A stretch of DNA of 64,000 nucleotides from Muraenolepis orangiensis (lineage: Eukaryota; Chordata; Actinopteri; Gadiformes; Muraenolepididae), in contig CM051018.1 of NCBI GenBank assembly GCA_027704905.1, forward strand, positions 25,009,704-25,073,703, in the 5' to 3' direction. This document shows, in pieces, positions 58,772 through 64,000 of the stretch. The notes under the pieces were generated by a model, which saw only the letters and a list, made by a program, of their open reading frames with translations, was not told the origin of the DNA and did no database searches. Each line of letters starts with the position of its first letter. The first letter of the stretch is position 1. The position numbers were made by a program, and so were the translations under genes.

Positions 58772-61135
58772 TTATCCGTAATCGGGTCGCGGAGGTAGCA
58801 GCTTCAGCAGGGGACTCCAAACTTCCCTCTCCCTGGCAACATCGACTAGCTCTGACTGGGGGATCCTGAGGCGTTCCCAGGCCAGTGTGGAGATGTAATC
58901 ACCCCACCTGTACCTCGGTCTGCCCCGTGGTCTCTTCCCAGTTGGATGTGCCTGGAAAACCTCCCTCGGGAGGCGACCAGGAAGCATCCTTACTAGATGC
59001 CCGAACCACCTCAACTGGCTCCTTTCTACGCGAAGGAGCAGCGGCTCTACTCCGAGTCTCTCACGAGTGACTGAGCTTCTCACCCTATCCCTCAGGGAGA
59101 TACCAGCCACCCTCCTGAGGAAACTCATTTCGGCCGCTTGTATTCGCGATCTTGTCCTTTCGGTCATTACCCATTGTTCATGGCCATAGGTGAGGGTAGG
59201 AACGAAGACTGATCGGTAGATCGAGAGCTTTGCCTTCTGGCTCAGCTCTCTTTTGGTTACAACGGTGCACCAAAGTGCACCCAATACCGCTCCCGCTGCA
59301 CCTATTCTCCTGTCAATCTCACGCTCCATCCTCCCCTCACTCGAGAACAAGACCCCGAGATACTTGAACTCCTTCACTTGGGATAAGGACTCCCTCCCTA
59401 CTTGGAGTAGACAATCCACCGGTTTCCTGCTAAGAACCATGGCCTCAGATTTGGAGGTGCTGATCCTCATCCCAGCCGCTTCACATTCCGCTGCAAACCG
59501 ATCCAGTGAGTGCTGAAGGTCACATACTGATGACGCAAACAGGACCACATCATCTGCAAACAGCAGAGATTCAATCCTGAGCCCACCATACTGAAACCCC
59601 TCCCCTCCATGACTACGCCTTGAAATCCTGTCCATGAAAATCACAAACAGGATGGGTGACAAAGCGCAGCCCTGGCGGAGGCCAACACCCACTGGGAACA
59701 GGCCTGACTTACTACCGAGAATCCGGACACAGCTCTTGCTTTGGCAGTACTGAGATTGGATGGCCCTCAACAGTGACCCCCGCACCCCATACTCCCGCAG
59801 CACCCCCCACAGTATTTCCCGAGGGACCCGATCATATGCCTTCTCCAAATCCACAAAACACATGTAGACCGGATGGGCATACTCCCAAGCCCCCTCCAGG
59901 ATCCTTGCAAGAGTGAAAAGCTGGTCCGTTGTTCCACGACCAGGGCGGAATCCGCATTGTTCCTCTTCAATCTGAGGTTCGACTATCGGCCGAACCCTCC
60001 TTTCCAGCACCTTGGAGTAGACTTTCCCAGGGAGGCTGAGTAATGTGATACCCCTGGAATTGGCACACACCCTCTGGTCACCCTTTTTGAACAGGGGTAC
60101 CACCACCCCCGTTTGCCACTCCTCAGGCACTGTCCCAGACTTCCACGCAATGTTGAAAAGACGTGTCATCCATGACAGCCCCTCAACACCCAGAGCCTTT
60201 AGCATTTCTGGACGGATCTCATCAACCCCTGGGGCTTTGCCACTGCGGAGATGTTTGACTACCGCAGTGACTTCCTCTAAGGAGATTGATGTTTGCCATC
60301 CTTCATCCTCCAGCTCTGTCTCTACCATTGAGGGTGTAGTTGGGTTAAGAAGTTCCTCAAAGTGTTCTTTCCACCGCCCGATCACCTCCTCAGTTGAGGT
60401 CAGCAATGTCCCACCCTTACTGTACACAGCTTGGATGGATCCACGCTTCCCCCTCCTGAGGCGCCGGATTGTTTGCCAGAAACGCTTTGGTGCCGACTGA
60501 AAGTCCTTCTCCATGGCTTCTCCGAATTCCTCCCACACCCGCTGCTTTGCCTCCGCTACAGCTGAGGCTGCCGTCCTCTTGGCCTGTCGATACCTCGCAA
60601 CTGAGTCCGGAGTCTCACAGGCTAACATAGCCCGGAAGGCCTCCTTCTTCAGCCGGACGGCTTCCCTGACCACCTGTGTCCACCACGAAGTCCGAGGGTT
60701 GCCGCCCCTTGAGGCACCAATGACCTTGAGGCCACAGCTCTCAACCGCAGCTTCGGCAATAGAAGCTTTGAACAATGACCACTCTGGCTCAATGCCCCCA
60801 GCCTCCACAGAGATGCCCGAAAAATTCTGCCGGAGGTGGGAGTTGAAGGTCTCCCGGACAGGGGCATCCACCAGACGTTCCCAGTTCACCCGCACTACAC
60901 GTTTGGGCTTACCAGGTCTGTCCAGAGGCTTCCCCCGCCATCTTACCCAACTCACCACCAGATGGTGATCGGTTGACAGCTCTGCCCCTCTCTTCACCCG
61001 AGTGTCCAAAACATGCGGCCTCAGTTCAGATGACACGATAACAAAATCGATCATTGACCTTCGACCTAAGGTACTCTGGTACCATGTACACTTATGAGCA
61101 TCCTTATGTTTGAACATGGTGTTTGTTATGGCCAT
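58772..61135 (-). CDS. Rex3-like reverse transcriptase ORF
   Basis: 787 codons open. The N-terminal part is the end of the APE endonuclease (RSMIDFVIVSSELRPHV, STDHHLVVSW). RT motifs in order: RSGKAPGVDEIRPEML, CGFRPGRGTTDQLF, CFVDLEKAYDRVPREI (motif A Asp), GLRQGCALSPILFVIF (motif B) and LLFADDVVLFAS (FADD, about 59549-59560). Then FKYLGVLFSSEG and the C-terminal WFGHLVRM...GRPRYRWGDY. The RT is intact, but the start is set by a frameshift, so the ORF is not a natural full-length product. Confidence 0.88.
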   Translation of the reverse strand: MAITNTMFKHKDAHKCTWYQSTLGRRSMIDFVIVSSELRPHVLDTRVKRGAELSTDHHLVVSWVRWRGKPLDRPGKPKRVVRVNWERLVDAPVRETFNSHLRQNFSGISVEAGGIEPEWSLFKASIAEAAVESCGLKVIGASRGGNPRTSWWTQVVREAVRLKKEAFRAMLACETPDSVARYRQAKRTAASAVAEAKQRVWEEFGEAMEKDFQSAPKRFWQTIRRLRRGKRGSIQAVYSKGGTLLTSTEEVIGRWKEHFEELLNPTTPSMVETELEDEGWQTSISLEEVTAVVKHLRSGKAPGVDEIRPEMLKALGVEGLSWMTRLFNIAWKSGTVPEEWQTGVVVPLFKKGDQRVCANSRGITLLSLPGKVYSKVLERRVRPIVEPQIEEEQCGFRPGRGTTDQLFTLARILEGAWEYAHPVYMCFVDLEKAYDRVPREILWGVLREYGVRGSLLRAIQSQYCQSKSCVRILGSKSGLFPVGVGLRQGCALSPILFVIFMDRISRRSHGGEGFQYGGLRIESLLFADDVVLFASSVCDLQHSLDRFAAECEAAGMRISTSKSEAMVLSRKPVDCLLQVGRESLSQVKEFKYLGVLFSSEGRMEREIDRRIGAAGAVLGALWCTVVTKRELSQKAKLSIYRSVFVPTLTYGHEQWVMTERTRSRIQAAEMSFLRRVAGISLRDRVRSSVTRERLGVEPLLLRVERSQLRWFGHLVRMLPGRLPREVFQAHPTGKRPRGRPRYRWGDYISTLAWERLRIPQSELVDVAREREVWSPLLKLLPPRPDYG

Positions 61136-61878
61136 CCATGACTAGCACAGAAATCCAATAACAAAACCCCACTCCGGTTCAGATCAGGTAGGCCGTTCAT
61201 CCCCAACACGCCTCTCCAAGTTTCCCCATCGCCGGGGACTTGTGAGTATCCCCACACCCGCCCGGCGCCTCACACCCTGAGCAACTCCAGAGAAGGAAAG
61301 AGTCCAACCCCTATCCAGGAGTTTAGTTCCAGAGCCAGTGCTGTGCGTAGAGGTAAGCCCCAGATCTAATTGGTAGCGCTCCACCTCCCGCACAAGCTCA
61401 GGCTCCTTCCCCCCCAGAGAGGTGACATTCCACGTCCCCAAAGCCAGTCTCTGTTGACTGGGTTTGGTCCGTCGAGGCCCCCTGCCTTCACTGCCACCTA
61501 ACTGGCAGTGCACCCGACCCCAGCAGTTCTTCCCGTAGGTGGTGGGTCCGCGGGAAGGAGAAGTGGCCACGTTGCTTTTTCGGGCTATTCCCGACCGGGC
61601 TCCGTGGCTAACCCGGCCACCAGGCGCTCGCTGACGGGCCCTCTTTCCGGGTCTGGCTCCGGAAAGGGGCCCCGGGCTTCCTCCGGGCAGGGTAACATCA
61701 CTTCTTCTTGTTTGTTTGTCCATTAGGGTCTTTGAACCATTCTTAGTCTGGCCCCTCCCGTGAGACCAATCTGCCATGGGAGACCCTACCAGGAGCACTA
61801 GGCTCCAGACAACACAGCTCTCAGGTTCACAGGGACACCCAAACCTCTCCACCATGATAAGGTGATGGTTCCCGGAGA
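61130..61878 (-). pseudogene. Rex3-like ORF N-terminus and endonuclease, broken
   Basis: Reads LALGTWNVTSLGGKEPELVR then RRAGVGILTSPRRWGN, the start of an APE endonuclease domain. At about 61228 it jumps to the region normally just before NGLPDL, so the middle of the domain is missing. Near 61130 one base is missing (HG then MAITNTMF), separating it from the RT frame. Confidence 0.75.
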
Positions 61879-62118
61879 GGAAGTATGAACACATCACACT
61901 CATACTGAAATCATTGCACTGGTCTCACTCAGGATTGACTACAAAATCACCCTCTTCACCTATCAGTGCATTCATGGAAATGCTCCCTCATACATCAAAT
62001 AACTGCTCACCCCACAAACCTCCAGGAGGAGCCTACGCTCTGAAAAGGCAAACCTCCTCCTTCCCCCCAGGACCAAACTGAAAACCATGGGAGACCGAGC
62101 CTTCTGCTCCGCTGCTCC

Positions 62119-62710
62119 GAGACTGTGGAATGCCCTCCCAAACAGAGCTGAGGACACCACAGACTGTGGGATGCCCTCCCAAACCAGCTGAGGACACCAC
62201 AGACTGTGGGACGCCCTCCCAAACCAGCTGAGGACACCACAGACTGTGGGATGCCCTCCCAAACCAGCTGAGGACACCACAGACTGTGGAATGCCCTCCC
62301 AAACCAGCTGAGGACACCACAGACTGTGGAATGCCCTCCCAACCCAGCTGAGAACACCACAGACTGTGGAATGCCCTCCCAAACCAGCTGAGGACACCAC
62401 AGACTGTGGGACGCCCTCCCAAACCAGCTGAGGACACCACAGACTGTGGGATGCCCTCCCAAACCAGCTGAGGACACCACAGACTGTGGAATGCCCTCCC
62501 AAACCAGCTGAGGACACCACAGACTGTGGAATGCCCTCCCAACCCAGCTGAGAACACCACAGACTGTGGAATGCCCTCCCAAATCAGCTGAGGACACCAC
62601 AGACAGTGGAATGCCCTCCCAAACCAGCTGAGGACACCACAGACTGTGGAATGCCCTCCCAAACCAGCTGAGGACACCACAGACTGTGGAATGCCCTCCC
62701 AAACCAGCTG
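62119..62710 (+). repeat. 40-bp satellite derived from LINE coding sequence
   Basis: About 15 tandem copies of agactgtggaatgccctccc plus aaaccagctgaggacaccac. The first unit is the L2 ORF2 segment encoding RLWNALPNR, so the array arose by amplification inside the element. Forty is not divisible by three, so all frames stay open antisense, giving long spurious ORFs. Confidence 0.96.
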
Positions 62711-62930
62711 ACTGTGGATGTTTTAAAAAAAAGGCCTAAAAACACATCTTTTTAGAATAGCCTTTCAATAGATTTTTAAAAACCTCCAATGGTTGCCATG
62801 CCGGCGTAAACGTCGCTGCTTTTATTTTGTTGTTTTATTTAAACCATTTTACTCTGTAGCACTTTGAGATTTGTCTACGTAAATTAAAAGTGCGCTTATA
62901 AATATAATTTATTATTAATTATTATCTGTG

Positions 62931-63625
62931 GATCAAAATACATATATAGCTATATATATATATATAAGTGGTGAAGCGTCAGGGCCTTCAAGGTATTCAG
63001 AGAAGACCCTGGAACTCTCAGATGAAACAAAAAAAATCAAATTAATTGTGTTAATAAAATGTAATCAAATTTAATCAAATGTAATCAAATTTAAATAAAA
63101 TGAATAAATGTGAATGGTATCTGTGTTGTTATCTGTTATATTACAGTGTTATGTTGATTTGTTTGTCTTTCTCGGTCCATGCACGACGCATTTGAGTGGT
63201 TTGTGTTGGAAAAACAATGCAACCAATCAGATATTTTTCTGGGTTGCTGGGAAGAATATCCTTCAACCAAAGTATTCCCGATGACTTTGGCCCTCAGACT
63301 GAATGAGAGCGTACGTTTGGATTGACAATTTGATCAACCAATCATATAGTGATTTGTAGCCAATGGGCGTATTCTTTCAGATTTCCCCACAGCTCAATAG
63401 GGAGCTAGAAGGTATACTGGCTGGAGCGAGAGTGGATCTAGCGTAGTGCTACGTTGTTTCTACGTAGGATTTTTGTCAAAATGGCGAAGGCGAAGATGAT
63501 GGTCTGTTACTTCACTACATGGACACTGCTTTACCAACTATGGTACACTTGGAAATTGGCTGCGACAATCTGATCTGCCTAAATGAGATAAGGCATAAAG
63601 TGACTGCCTCCATGACGTCCGTCTA
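62931..63625. other. intergenic or upstream sequence, nothing recognised
   Basis: A short TA run near 62942-62967 and an aatcaaattt repeat at 63060-63100. No gene or exon is supported. Confidence 0.55.
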
Positions 63626-63735
63626 CAGCAGGGGTTGCCAAAGTGGGGGTCGTGGGACCCCGAGGGGGGGGGTCGCGAAATGATTTCAGAATCCTCTTGA
63701 TGTGACCCATGAGGTTTATTAATTTTTTATTTTAT
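63626..63735. mobile_element. hAT-like MITE end
   Basis: cagcaggggttgccaaagtg then ggggtcgtgggacccc is the typical caggggttcccaaagtgggg start of a hAT MITE. The other end is not identified. Confidence 0.4.
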
Positions 63736-64000
63736 TATTATTATTTTTTATTTATTTTTTATCATTTGTATTATTATTATTATTATTATTATTGTTAATA
63801 ATAACGTGAGTGACAAATAAAGGAATTCTGATTCCCACAGATTCACGACAGTATCATCATTGAAAAAAAGCCACACACAATGTTCGCGATAGCGATTACC
63901 CCCCCCTTGGACTTCACGATGTTTGCGAACGCGACATACCCCCCCCCCCCCCACTATCACCGTCCGACGGGGTGGGGGGTCTCCAGTCTCCAGTCTGTTA
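63736..64000. other. low-complexity window end
   Basis: ATT-rich run (63720-63805) and poly-C stretches (63900-63952). No gene. Confidence 0.7.

Larger units (their letters stand above)
58739..61878 (-). mobile_element. Rex3-like (RTE-clade) LINE
   Basis: Minus-strand element inserted in the plus-strand L2. The 14-bp target duplication ggaagtatgaacac is at 58725-58738 and 61879-61892. Its 3' tail is (GATG)n (seen as catccatcc at 58739), the tail type I recall for Rex3. It encodes part of an APE endonuclease and a reverse transcriptase. Confidence 0.88.
57457..62930 (+). mobile_element. L2-type LINE, plus strand, multiply interrupted
   Basis: Order: CGVPQGSVLSPTLFTI, solo LTR, YADD (58232-58243), WMKHNYLQLNSSKTEAILVG, SKLDYCNALLIRIPSKNIQK, Rex3-like insertion at 58739-61878, then DYKITLFTYQCIHGNAPSYI-like and PPRTKLKTMGDRAFCSAAPR. 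A 40-bp satellite follows, then a 3' UTR ending agcactttgagattt...aagtgcgcttataaat near 62900. Inactive. Confidence 0.88.

Noticed and set aside
59253..61726. Plus-strand frames of 72-151 codons at 59253, 60045, 60513 and 61508
   Set aside because: Shadows of the minus-strand Rex3-like element.
62007..62702. Antisense frames of 182-231 codons with GLGGHSTVCGVLSW repeats
   Set aside because: All three frames are open because the 40-bp satellite lacks stops in this orientation; derived from LINE sequence.

Overview
This is a teleost fish nuclear genomic window. It shows vertebrate GT-AG introns, dense (CA)n/(GT)n microsatellites and minisatellites, and mobile elements typical of fish: a Tc1-like transposon, L2-type LINEs, a Rex3-like LINE with a (GATG)n tail, tRNA-derived SINEs and hAT relics. 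No bacterial-type gene organisation is present.

Positions 215-35142 (+) hold 31 consecutive coding exons, joined in one open frame, of a Girdin gene (CCDC88A family; 5' end outside the window). They encode the end of the N-terminal Hook domain, a coiled coil of about 1,150 residues, the basic phosphoinositide-binding stretch, the G-alpha-binding-and-activating (GBA) motif, and a C-terminus ending in the PDZ-binding sequence GCV. Wording of the coiled coil and C-terminal domain matches Girdin rather than its paralogue Daple, although GCV is best known from Daple. An alternative donor inside the last coding exon (34721) and an acceptor 1.9 kb downstream (36611) would swap the PDZ-binding tail for a short tail resembling ordinary mammalian Girdin. 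The window therefore appears to encode both a PDZ-binding and a non-binding isoform.

Positions 38.3-50.0 kb are intergenic and repeat-rich: a 91-bp tandem array split by an L2 fragment, two hAT-like non-autonomous elements, a 1.6-kb Tc1-like transposon with a damaged transposase, a LINE 3' fragment and a duplicated arsi 3' flank. Positions 50048-52316 (-) hold the last two exons of an arylsulfatase I-like gene (arsi). The upstream exon with the catalytic cysteine was not found.

Positions 52.7-62.9 kb are a nested mobile-element complex. A plus-strand L2 LINE took a solo LTR insertion. A ~2.87-kb segment carrying that LTR was then tandemly duplicated. The remaining L2 was also interrupted by a Rex3-like LINE with a 14-bp target duplication, and a 40-bp piece of its coding sequence expanded into about 15 tandem copies. 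The last kilobase has no recognisable gene.

All calls come from reading the sequence and remembered family features; no database search was possible.
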